From DATFRY01 sp035489015 (GTDB lineage: Bacteria; Myxococcota_A; Polyangia; Haliangiales; Haliangiaceae): DNA of 64,000 nt. Numbering within the stretch: the first letter of the stretch is position 1; each line of letters begins with the position of its first letter. A model generated the notes under the pieces. It was not told the DNA's origin, searched no databases, and worked only from the letters and a program-made list of their open reading frames with translations. The translations under genes were made by a program, and so were the position numbers. Shown in pieces: positions 39,580 to 47,074 of this stretch. The stretch covers positions 1 to 64,000 of the forward strand of contig DATHKR010000074.1 of NCBI GenBank assembly GCA_035489015.1, read 5' to 3'.

Positions 39580-42366
39580 ATGGCCTGTCTGGATGACCCG
39601 ACCGTCCTTCGCTTCGTCACGGGGCGCCTCGACGAGCTCGCTCACCGCAAGGTGGAAGAGGAGGTCGGGCGCTGCCGTCGGTGCGCAGCCCTCGTCGCGG
39701 AGCTCATCCGCGACCGCCCGGCACCCCGGCGCGACTCCACCGCGAACGGGTCGAGCCCCTCGAGCAACGCCGGCGAGGACGGCGACGATCGCGAGCACGA
39801 TCGCCGGGAGGACAGCGGCGAGGGGGAGGTCGACCCCCGCGCGCGCTACGTCCTCGGGAAGGTGATTGCCCGGGGCGGGATGGGCACGATCCAGGCCGCC
39901 TTCGATCGACAGCTCGACCGCGCGGTGGCCATCAAGCGCCTCGACTCCGACAGGCCGGAGCTGGCCATCCGGTTCGCGCGCGAGATCCGGGTGACCGCCT
40001 CGCTGCAGCATCCGGGGATCGTGCCCATCTACGACTCTGGCCTGTTGCCGGACGGCCACCCGTTCTTTGCGATGCGCCACGTCCCTGGCGCCAGCCTGGA
40101 ACAGGAGATCGCGGGGCGCCGGAGCCACAGCGAGCGGATGGCGCTGCTGGTGCCGGTCCTCGCCGCCGCCGAGGCGGTCGCGTATGCCCACGAGCGCGGT
40201 GTCGTCCACCGCGACCTCAAGCCTTCGAACATCCTGGTCGGTCCCTTTGGCGAGACGGTCGTCATCGACTGGGGGCTGGCGCGGACCCGGAGCACGCCAG
40301 CGGTGGAGTCCGCGGGATCCCCGGTCGACGGCGACCCGATCATGACCCTTCACGGGACCGTGCTGGGCACTCCCCGCTACATGTCGCCCGAGCAGGCGCG
40401 CGGCGAGCCGGCCTCGTTCCCCAGCGACGTCCACGCGCTCGGCGCCATCCTCTACCATGGGCTCGCCGGTTCGCCGCCGGTCGTCGCGACCGAGGTCAAG
40501 GCGGTGCTCGAACAGGTGGCCCGCTCCGAGGTGGCTCCCCTCGCTCAGGTGGTTCCGGGGCTGCCGGGCGATCTGACCGCCATCGTCGACCGCGCGATGG
40601 CGCCCGCACCGGAGGAGCGCTACTCGACGGCCGGCGAGCTCGCCGCCGATCTGCGCCGCTTTCAGACCGGTCAGCTGGTGGCGGCTCACGCCTATTCCCG
40701 GCGGGATCTGATGCGCCGGTTTCTCCGGCGGCACCGCGCTGCGGTCACCCTCGCCGCCCTGTGCGCCGTCGTGATCGCGGTCGTCGCCGTGGTGAGCTTC
40801 CAGCGGATCCTGAGCGAGCGCGAGCATGCCGAGCAAGAGCGCCTGTTCGCCGAGCGCGAGCGCGCCGGGGCCGAGGATCTGGTCCAGTTCCTGGTCTACG
40901 ACCTTCGCCGCAAGCTGAGGACGGTCGGCCGGCTGGATGTGCTCTCGGGTGTCGCCGATCGGGTCGAGTCCTACTACCTGACCACGGCGTCGGGACGGGC
41001 GGAGCTGCCCGCGACCCTGCGGGCCCGCGCCGAGCTCGACGATCTGCGCGCCGAGGTCGCCAACAGCGCCGGCGACGGCGCGGCGGCGGATCGCCACCTG
41101 CGCCGGGGGCTCGCCCTCATCGAGCGCGCTCCGGCGACGCCCCGAGCCGACGAGGTGCGCGCCGCCCTCCTCGCGTCCATGGGTCTGCGCGCGGCGAGGC
41201 GGGCCGAGCTGGAGCGAGCTCGCGCTCTCTTCCTGGAGTCGGTGAGAGTGCGCCGGGCCATCCGGGCCACCGATCCCGCGCAGCGGCGCCGAAACGACCT
41301 CGAGCTGACCGGCACCCTGAAGCGGGCAGCGGTCCTGGCGGAGCGGATGGGGGCGCCGTCCGACGCCGAGCGCGAGTGGAAGGAGGCCGCCTCTATCCTG
41401 GAGGGATATCGCGCGCGCGACGGGGGCGTCGACGCCGCCGCGGGGCTCGGCGAGATCCAGCTGGCCAGGGGCCAGAACCGTTTTCGCCGGGGCGACCTCG
41501 ACGGCGCGCAAGAGTTCCTCGATCTCGCGCTCGCGGCAGGAACGGCCACGACCGCGCGCGAGCCCAGAAACACGCAGTTTCAGAGCCTGCTGACCTGGTC
41601 GTGTCTGTCGCTCGCCGACCTGGCGGGCGCCCGCGGACAGCTGGACGCGGCCCAGCGCCTCAGCGAACGGGCCGGCGAATCGGCCCGGCTCATCGCGGCG
41701 ATCGAGCCGGCGAGCGCCACCTGGCAATCGGCTCTGGGCCGCGCGGAGATGAACCTCGGGGGCTTCGCCCTGGAGCGGAAGGACACGGCGAGCGCGGTGG
41801 AGCATCTGCGGTCGGCGCAAAAGGCGTACGAGGCGCTGGTCGCGCGCGACCCGAGCGACAACGAGATCCGGCGCGCCGCCGCCGTCTCCATCGCCCAGCT
41901 TGCCGAGGCGGAGACCGGGCTCCGCGACACCGATGAGGCCCGGGAGAGCTGGCGGGCCTCGCTGTCGCACTTCGCCCGGCTGGCCGGCTCGGGCTCGGCC
42001 AAGTCGCGCATGGAGTGGGCGAACGGCCTGCGCCTCTACGCGGCGTTCGAGCGCTCGGCGGGGCGGTCGGCTCCCGCGGACGACGCGGTCGACAAGGCGA
42101 TGTCGCTCCTGGAGAGCACGCCCGCGATGGTGGAGACGCCGTCCGAGATCTCCTATCGAGCCGGTGTGCTCCTCGAGGCCGGTCGAGCGCACGCCGCCCA
42201 TCGCCGGCCGCGCGACGCGCGTCGGGCCTGGGAGCGCGCGGCCGCGATCCTGCGCGCCCGCGCGAAGCAGGCGCCGCTCGAGACCGACTCGGTCAAGGTC
42301 TTGCGGGCCATCGAATCGGAGCTGGCGGGCGGGAGCCGGCGAGCCCGCGGCCAGGACAGGCCATGA
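39580..42366 (+). CDS. Ser/Thr kinase with degenerate zinc finger, DWG motif and C-terminal TPR-like region
   Basis: The product has 928 residues. I chose the ATG at 39580, where MACLDDPTVLRFVTGRLD resembles the start of the paralogous kinase's zinc finger. Cys32 and Cys35 are kept (RCRRC), but the HxxxC histidine position is Glu28. The kinase spans about 87-365 with ARGGMGTIQ, Lys118, HRDLKPSN from 209, and DWG at 229-231 in place of DFG, a variant found in other bacterial kinases. A membrane helix at about 387-406 is followed by a coiled coil and alpha-helical repeats. The sigma-like gene overlaps its stop by ATGA, so the two proteins are made together. Confidence 0.88.
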   Translation: MACLDDPTVLRFVTGRLDELAHRKVEEEVGRCRRCAALVAELIRDRPAPRRDSTANGSSPSSNAGEDGDDREHDRREDSGEGEVDPRARYVLGKVIARGGMGTIQAAFDRQLDRAVAIKRLDSDRPELAIRFAREIRVTASLQHPGIVPIYDSGLLPDGHPFFAMRHVPGASLEQEIAGRRSHSERMALLVPVLAAAEAVAYAHERGVVHRDLKPSNILVGPFGETVVIDWGLARTRSTPAVESAGSPVDGDPIMTLHGTVLGTPRYMSPEQARGEPASFPSDVHALGAILYHGLAGSPPVVATEVKAVLEQVARSEVAPLAQVVPGLPGDLTAIVDRAMAPAPEERYSTAGELAADLRRFQTGQLVAAHAYSRRDLMRRFLRRHRAAVTLAALCAVVIAVVAVVSFQRILSEREHAEQERLFAERERAGAEDLVQFLVYDLRRKLRTVGRLDVLSGVADRVESYYLTTASGRAELPATLRARAELDDLRAEVANSAGDGAAADRHLRRGLALIERAPATPRADEVRAALLASMGLRAARRAELERARALFLESVRVRRAIRATDPAQRRRNDLELTGTLKRAAVLAERMGAPSDAEREWKEAASILEGYRARDGGVDAAAGLGEIQLARGQNRFRRGDLDGAQEFLDLALAAGTATTAREPRNTQFQSLLTWSCLSLADLAGARGQLDAAQRLSERAGESARLIAAIEPASATWQSALGRAEMNLGGFALERKDTASAVEHLRSAQKAYEALVARDPSDNEIRRAAAVSIAQLAEAETGLRDTDEARESWRASLSHFARLAGSGSAKSRMEWANGLRLYAAFERSAGRSAPADDAVDKAMSLLESTPAMVETPSEISYRAGVLLEAGRAHAAHRRPRDARRAWERAAAILRARAKQAPLETDSVKVLRAIESELAGGSRRARGQDRP

Positions 42367-43217
42367 GCGGCGCCGGCCAGCCAGCTCCGGATCCGGTGCA
42401 GCTGCACGCGTGGGCGGTCGAGGCGGTCGAGCGCGGGCGAGCGGCCTGGCCCCGGATCGCGGTCAGCGAGGACGAGCTGGCCCGGGTGGCCGCGCTTCGG
42501 CTGAGCGAGGTCGCCGCCAGAGGGGAGAGTCGGAGCCTGGAGGAGCTCGACGCGGCGGAGCTGTGCATCGCGGCCGCCTGCGCGCGAGGTGATACGGCGG
42601 CGCTCGAGCAGCTCCGGGCCGGCTACTTCGAGATCATCGCTGGCTCGCTTCGCCGGATGGGCCTCGACGCCGCCCAGCGCGAGGATGTGTGGCAGATCCT
42701 GTGCGAGCGGCTGCTGGTGGCCACCGACGGCGCGCCGGCCAGGATCGTGCGATACGCCGGGACAGGCAATCTGTCCGGGCTGGTGAGAGTGGCGGCCACG
42801 CGGGTCGCCCTGAACTGGCTGGAGCAGCAGAAGCGGCGCCCTCCGGCTGACGACTGGCTCGACATCCTGCCGGATGCCCACTCGGATCCGGAGCTTCACC
42901 TCCTCAAGCATCAGCACCGGACCGATCTGAAGGAGGAGCTCGAGAGCGCGCTCGGCACCCTGGTGGCGCGCGACCGCGCGATGTTGCGCCTCCACCTGGT
43001 GGAGCGGGTGGGCATCGACGTGATCGCCGGAATCTACTCGGTGCACCGGGCCACGGCGGCGCGCTGGATCGCGAGCGCCAAGGACGCGCTCGTCGGGCGC
43101 GTCCGCGACCGGCTGGTGGAACGGTGGCGCGTGAGCGACGCATCGCTGCCGGTCCTCGGGTCGCTCATCGACAGCCAGCTGGACCTCAGCCTCGAGCGGC
43201 TCCTGGCCGGAGACTAG
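42363..43217 (+). CDS. Sigma-70 family factor coupled to a Ser/Thr kinase gene
   Basis: The product has 284 residues, paralogous to the factor at 29140. Region 2 spans about 66-155 (ACARGDTAALEQLRAGYFE, GTGNLSGLVRVAATRVALNW), and region 4 about 195-245 (LVARDRAMLRLHLVERVGID, then YSVHRATAARWIASAKDAL). The N-terminal extension and tail (LIDSQLDLSLERLL) match its paralogue. The ATGA overlap with the kinase gene implies stoichiometric synthesis. Likely directs a small regulon when the kinase releases or phosphorylates it; similar ECF-kinase pairs are known in other bacteria, but this pair is untested. Confidence 0.83.
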   Translation: MSGAGQPAPDPVQLHAWAVEAVERGRAAWPRIAVSEDELARVAALRLSEVAARGESRSLEELDAAELCIAAACARGDTAALEQLRAGYFEIIAGSLRRMGLDAAQREDVWQILCERLLVATDGAPARIVRYAGTGNLSGLVRVAATRVALNWLEQQKRRPPADDWLDILPDAHSDPELHLLKHQHRTDLKEELESALGTLVARDRAMLRLHLVERVGIDVIAGIYSVHRATAARWIASAKDALVGRVRDRLVERWRVSDASLPVLGSLIDSQLDLSLERLLAGD

Positions 43218-43309
43218 GGCGGTGATCGACTCTCGAGGCAGAGCGCGCCCCACCGGCGGGGCGGGGGCCTCCGGGTCGCGCGGCGCCGCGCGCGCCGAAC
43301 GACGCGAGA

Positions 43310-44548
43310 TCAGGATGGCGCGTCGCGTCGCGCGAGCGCGGCGATGCCGCCTGGTCCGGTGACGGTCCAGCCGGGCACGCCGCCGGTGGTCGTGCGGCGC
43401 CTGGTTTCGCGGCCTCCGCGCCCGGCGCGAGCGGGCATTGCCGTTGCACCAGTCCTCTTCGCATCGGCGGAGGAGGAGCCCATGAAGAGGCGTGAGTCGT
43501 GGCCCGGGCTGTGGGAGATCATCTGCTTCGGGGTCGGGATCGCCCTCGTCCTGTCGGCCTGCTGCCAGGGCTGAGCGGCTCCATCGCGCCCGCGAATCAC
43601 CTCCGCTCGCGGACCGGCAAGGGGGACGTTGCACAGGTTGATGTGCCCGACCTGGTGGAGGAACCAGTCCTCGCGCCGGTTGCGTCGCGATTCGACCAGC
43701 GCCGTGAAGGTGGCGCTATCGGTTCGCAGCGCCTCGAGGTGGACGCGCTCGGCTTCCGGCAGGTCGGCGGCGACGCGAATGCGCAGGATCGGCGTGCGCT
43801 CGGCGGGGGTCTCGTAGAAGCCCAGGTCTCCCGTGCCGCGCCTCATCACCGAGAGTAGCTCCATGCCCTGGAGGACGCGGCCGACCACCGTGACGTTGCG
43901 GTCGAGGTGGCGCGGCGCCTGACCGATGACGACGTAGAGCTCGGCGCCTCCGCCCGAGTCGGCCGCGAGGTCGCGACCGGCTCCGACCATCCCGTAGCAG
44001 TGCGCGAGCCAGACTCTCTCGCGATCGCGGGCGGCCGGGAACCCGGCGGAGAATCCGACCTCGGGCGCGTAGGTGTCGGAGTCGGGGATCGCCGCGAACG
44101 CCGGCGCCCCGCCGCGAGCGCGGTCGAATTCGGCCGGCAACGTCGCGTGGCCGGTGCGAATGGGGCGCGGGCTCTCCTCCGTGCGACTCCACTGGACGAC
44201 GTAGTTGTCCTGCGCGCGCACGATCGCGGCGCCGTCGTAGTAGCCCTCGCGGGCCAGCGCCCGGATGTTGGCCGCATGGTTCGGCGCGTAGCCAGGCGCG
44301 AGCTCCATGATGACCCGTCCCGACGGCAGGTCCATGTAGAGCGTGTCTTCCGGGTCGATCGCCCGCCAGTCGGCAGCGGGCGAGCCGGCGAGCAGCTCAC
44401 TCATCGACACCGCCGGCGTCCTTGGCCCGCCGGATGCGGTCGGCGCGGTTGCCGCGGCCGCGGCGGTGGAGCCGGCCCCCGCGATCGGCGCGCCACGACC
44501 GCACCCACAGAGCGCCAGCGGCAACACAAGGACGAGACAGGTCCGCAT
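43310..44548 (-). CDS. Cyclophilin-type peptidyl-prolyl isomerase lipoprotein, 3' end frameshifted
   Basis: Cyclophilin-fold isomerases catalyse cis-trans turnover of proline bonds, here probably in the periplasm. The start at 44548 gives a lipobox ending LCGC near residue 16. Core motifs include GRVIMELAPGYAPNHAANIRAL, YYDGAAIVRAQDNYVVQW, YVVIGQAPRHLDRNVTVVGRV and MELLSVMRRG. The frame as read runs to 43310 and makes 412 residues, but the family normally ends in CNVPLPVR. Here it reads CNVPLAGPR and then about 95 residues of unlikely composition. Removing one G from the run of five at 43621-43625 restores CNVPLPVRERR and a stop at 43597-43599. The native gene is thus probably 43597-44548. 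Confidence 0.85.
   Translation of the reverse strand: MRTCLVLVLPLALCGCGRGAPIAGAGSTAAAAATAPTASGGPRTPAVSMSELLAGSPAADWRAIDPEDTLYMDLPSGRVIMELAPGYAPNHAANIRALAREGYYDGAAIVRAQDNYVVQWSRTEESPRPIRTGHATLPAEFDRARGGAPAFAAIPDSDTYAPEVGFSAGFPAARDRERVWLAHCYGMVGAGRDLAADSGGGAELYVVIGQAPRHLDRNVTVVGRVLQGMELLSVMRRGTGDLGFYETPAERTPILRIRVAADLPEAERVHLEALRTDSATFTALVESRRNRREDWFLHQVGHINLCNVPLAGPRAEVIRGRDGAAQPWQQADRTRAIPTPKQMISHSPGHDSRLFMGSSSADAKRTGATAMPARAGRGGRETRRRTTTGGVPGWTVTGPGGIAALARRDAPS
43482..43574 (+). CDS. 30-residue membrane or lipid-anchored peptide
   Basis: A very strong GGAGGAGGAG at 43468-43477 precedes the ATG. The peptide has a basic start (MKRRESW), a hydrophobic stretch (IICFGVGIALVLSA) and ends SACCQG. 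LSAC fits a lipobox, in which case only a lipidated CCQG would remain; otherwise it is a single-span membrane microprotein. It is antisense to the extended part of the frameshifted cyclophilin frame, but free of overlap if that gene ends at 43597. Coding status is based on the ribosome binding site and composition only. Confidence 0.45.
   Translation: MKRRESWPGLWEIICFGVGIALVLSACCQG
43621..43625. other. Homopolymer where the cyclophilin gene appears frameshifted
   Basis: Five G on the plus strand. With four, the minus-strand gene ends in the family-typical LPVR followed by ERR and a TGA at 43597-43599. This is either a sequencing or assembly indel, or a true recent mutation. Confidence 0.7.
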
Positions 44549-44665
44549 GGGGTCGACTATGCGGCGGAACCCGAGGGGCTGGAAGAGACGCCGGCGCCGC
44601 GAGTCTGCCGGACCGGGCCGCATTTTTCGTCCCGCCCGGTGCCCTGGCGGATGCAGGATCGCTGC

Positions 44666-45256
44666 ATGGCCGATGGCACCCGTCCCGGATCCGAGGGAGC
44701 CCGCGCGCCGCGCATCGCCGCCGCCGTCGGCTTCCTCGCCGTCGTCGCCGCCTCCTCCGCCGCTCATGCCGAGCCGAGCGCCGGTCCGCCCGGATCCGCG
44801 CCGCCGGCGGACGCACCCACCGAGCAGGTCGTGACGACCCGGTACGGCTGGCAGATCGCCGCGGTCGACGTCGCGGTGGTGGCGGCCGCAGCCGGGCTCG
44901 GCGAGAACGGGGGCGTGCAGGTGGGGATCGCGGGTCTGCTCCTCGGCGGCCCGATCGTCCACCTCGCCCACGGCCACAGCGGCCGCGCCCTCGGCAGCCT
45001 GGGGCTGCGGGCCGGCGTGCCGGTCGCCGGCACGTTCGCGTTCGCGCTGGCCTGCAACGCCAGCGACGACGACCCGTCCGGCGAGACCCTCCACTGTCTG
45101 GGCCCGGCGGCGGCCGGCTTCCTGCTCGGCCTGGCGGTCGTCGAGACGGTCGATCTCATCAGCGCCCGGGATGTCGAGAGCTCGGCCCTGCCGGTCGCGC
45201 CGACCCTGACGGTCGGCGGCGGGGCGGCCCAGCTCGGTCTCGCCGGCCGGTTCTGA
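44666..45256 (+). CDS. Hypothetical inner-membrane protein
   Basis: The product has 196 residues from the ATG at 44666 (AGGA at 44655-44658); an in-frame ATG at 44651 is possible. A signal peptide or first membrane helix (AAAVGFLAVVAASSAAHA) is followed by a Pro/Ala stretch and three more hydrophobic segments (WQIAAVDVAVVAAAAGL, GGVQVGIAGLLLGGPIVHLA, LRAGVPVAGTFAFALAC, AAAGFLLGLAVVETVDLI). It ends with a polar tail. I recognise no family. It is divergent from the cyclophilin gene and convergent with a kinase gene. Confidence 0.7.
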   Translation: MADGTRPGSEGARAPRIAAAVGFLAVVAASSAAHAEPSAGPPGSAPPADAPTEQVVTTRYGWQIAAVDVAVVAAAAGLGENGGVQVGIAGLLLGGPIVHLAHGHSGRALGSLGLRAGVPVAGTFAFALACNASDDDPSGETLHCLGPAAAGFLLGLAVVETVDLISARDVESSALPVAPTLTVGGGAAQLGLAGRF

Positions 45257-45290
45257 GCCCCTGCGGCGCCAAGCGGAGAAGCGCGCGCGA

Positions 45291-46910
45291 TCAGTCGGCG
45301 ATGCGGGTGACCGTGAGGGCGGCGCGGGGATCGCTGACCGCGCTCGCGCTCGCGCTCGCGCCCGCGCCGCCCGATCGCAGCTCGTGGCGGTGGGCCGACC
45401 ACCAGCCCGCGGCCCGGGTGCTGGTCCAGCGGCCCGCCGCCTCGCACGCGCGAAGCCGGTCGCGCAGGACGTGGGCCGAGGCCGGCCGATCCTCGGGTCG
45501 CTTGGCCAGGCACTCGAGGAGCACAGCCTCCAGATCCGGGGCGACCGGCGCGCCGAGTCGCCTCGAGGGAGAGACCGGATCCGAGTGCAGGTGGTGGGCG
45601 AAGACCTCCACGATCGATCGACCTTCGAACACGTGCGTGCCGGTCAGCAGCCAGTACCCGACGGCGCCGAGGGCGTAGAGGTCCGCGCGCGCGTCCACGG
45701 TCTCCGGCGCGGTCACGCTCTCGGGGGCGATGTAGAGCGGCGTCCCCGTGATCGTCTCGGCCATCGTGATCGCGGGCTCGGATGCGGCGCCGTCGCCCGC
45801 CCTGAAGCCGACGTCCTTGACCAGGCCGAAGTCGACGACCTTCACCCGATCGGAGATGCCGCCTCGATCGACGACCAGGATGTTCCCGGGCTTGACGTCG
45901 CGATGGATCAGCCCGGCGTCGTGGGCCTCCGCGAGCGACCCGGCGGCCTGCTCGAGGAGGTGGATGACCCGCTCCTCCGGCTGTGGACCATCGATCTCGA
46001 CGATCTCGTCGAGCGACGCGCCCTCGAGGAGCTCCATGGCGTAGTAGAAGATCCCGTCGGTGGTGCGCCCGTAGTCGAACACGGTCACCGTGTTGGGGTG
46101 GGTGAGCATCGCGGTCCGCCGGACCTCGCGCTCGAAGCGAGTCAGCGCGTCCTTGCCGGCCCGGTCGGGCAGGAGGAGCTTGATCGCGGTCGGCCGGCGC
46201 AGCATCGCGTGCGAGGCGCGGTAGACCACGCCCATCCCGCCCTCGCCGATCTTCTTCTCGAGCGTGTACTGGCCCAGACGCCGCATCTGGCTGACCGCCC
46301 TGCGCAGCCCGTAGATCATCTGGGAGAAGCCCGCCGCCATGGCGACCGCGACCCCCCAGATGACGGCGGAGACGAGCGTCGCGGGGTAGGCCATGTCGCC
46401 GATCTCGCCCTTGGGCCAGATCGCCGCGGGCGGGTCGTGGAGCGCGGGATCCCACGCGCGGAACGCGATGAAGATGCAGGAGAGCAGCGGCACCGTCATC
46501 AGCGACGCCACCACCAGCGTGCGCCGCGCGGTGGAAGGGACGTAGACCGCGTAGACCAGCAGCACGTAGGTGAGGATGCTGCGCACGATCATGTCCGGGC
46601 TCGCGATCACCTCCATGACCAGCGCGATGGTCGAGATCGCCGCGGTGCCGACGAACAGCGTCGACAGCTCGACGGCGCGGACGAACCCGGGAGACCTCGG
46701 CGCTCCCCGCAGGAGGAGCCACAGCGCGGCGAACGCGACGGTCGCCCCCAGGAGCGGCACGCTGCCGCGATTGAACGAGACCCGACCCAGCCAGATCGAC
46801 GCGCCGACGTTGAGGGCGACGTAGCTCAGGGTCACCAGAGCCAGCACGCGACCAAACCGGGACAGCCGGGTCTGCCGCAGCTCGTGATCGACGGCGCCGG
46901 TGGAGTCCAT
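45291..46910 (-). CDS. Ser/Thr kinase with N-terminal six-helix membrane domain
   Basis: The product has 539 residues. The first 205 hold about six membrane helices (for example RVLALVTLSYVALNVGASIW and SILTYVLLVYAVYV), an arrangement seen in myxobacterial kinases and reversed with respect to PknB. The kinase domain from about 215 has IGEGGMGVVY, Lys244, HRDVKPGN from 336, DFG at 360-362 and GTPLYIAPE. The C-terminus is a short Ala/Ser tail encoded by a CGCTCG-type simple repeat. The membrane domain could sense lipid or ion state; no ligand is known. It is divergent from the 5'-nucleotidase gene. Confidence 0.9.
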   Translation of the reverse strand: MDSTGAVDHELRQTRLSRFGRVLALVTLSYVALNVGASIWLGRVSFNRGSVPLLGATVAFAALWLLLRGAPRSPGFVRAVELSTLFVGTAAISTIALVMEVIASPDMIVRSILTYVLLVYAVYVPSTARRTLVVASLMTVPLLSCIFIAFRAWDPALHDPPAAIWPKGEIGDMAYPATLVSAVIWGVAVAMAAGFSQMIYGLRRAVSQMRRLGQYTLEKKIGEGGMGVVYRASHAMLRRPTAIKLLLPDRAGKDALTRFEREVRRTAMLTHPNTVTVFDYGRTTDGIFYYAMELLEGASLDEIVEIDGPQPEERVIHLLEQAAGSLAEAHDAGLIHRDVKPGNILVVDRGGISDRVKVVDFGLVKDVGFRAGDGAASEPAITMAETITGTPLYIAPESVTAPETVDARADLYALGAVGYWLLTGTHVFEGRSIVEVFAHHLHSDPVSPSRRLGAPVAPDLEAVLLECLAKRPEDRPASAHVLRDRLRACEAAGRWTSTRAAGWWSAHRHELRSGGAGASASASAVSDPRAALTVTRIAD

Positions 46911-47074
46911 GGATAGTTATACGCCCACCTGCAACTTGCGCGCGGTGGTCGACGATCCGCACGGGCCCCGGTGGGGTGCCGGAGGTTGCCGGCGGCGGGG
47001 CGGCACCCGCGGTGTGCCGCGTAGTAAGCTCGGCCGCACCGTCCGGCCAGATGATCCGGGGAGAGAAGACGACG

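Noticed and set aside
43621..43625. Programmed ribosomal frameshift at the C5 run of the cyclophilin gene
   Set aside because: No slippery heptamer with downstream stimulatory structure is evident, and the family normally ends just after this site in a single frame. A simple indel explains it better.
45340..45366. CGCTCG-type simple repeat near the end of a kinase gene
   Set aside because: It is coding for a Ser/Ala tail and is common low-complexity sequence in such genomes; no further signal.
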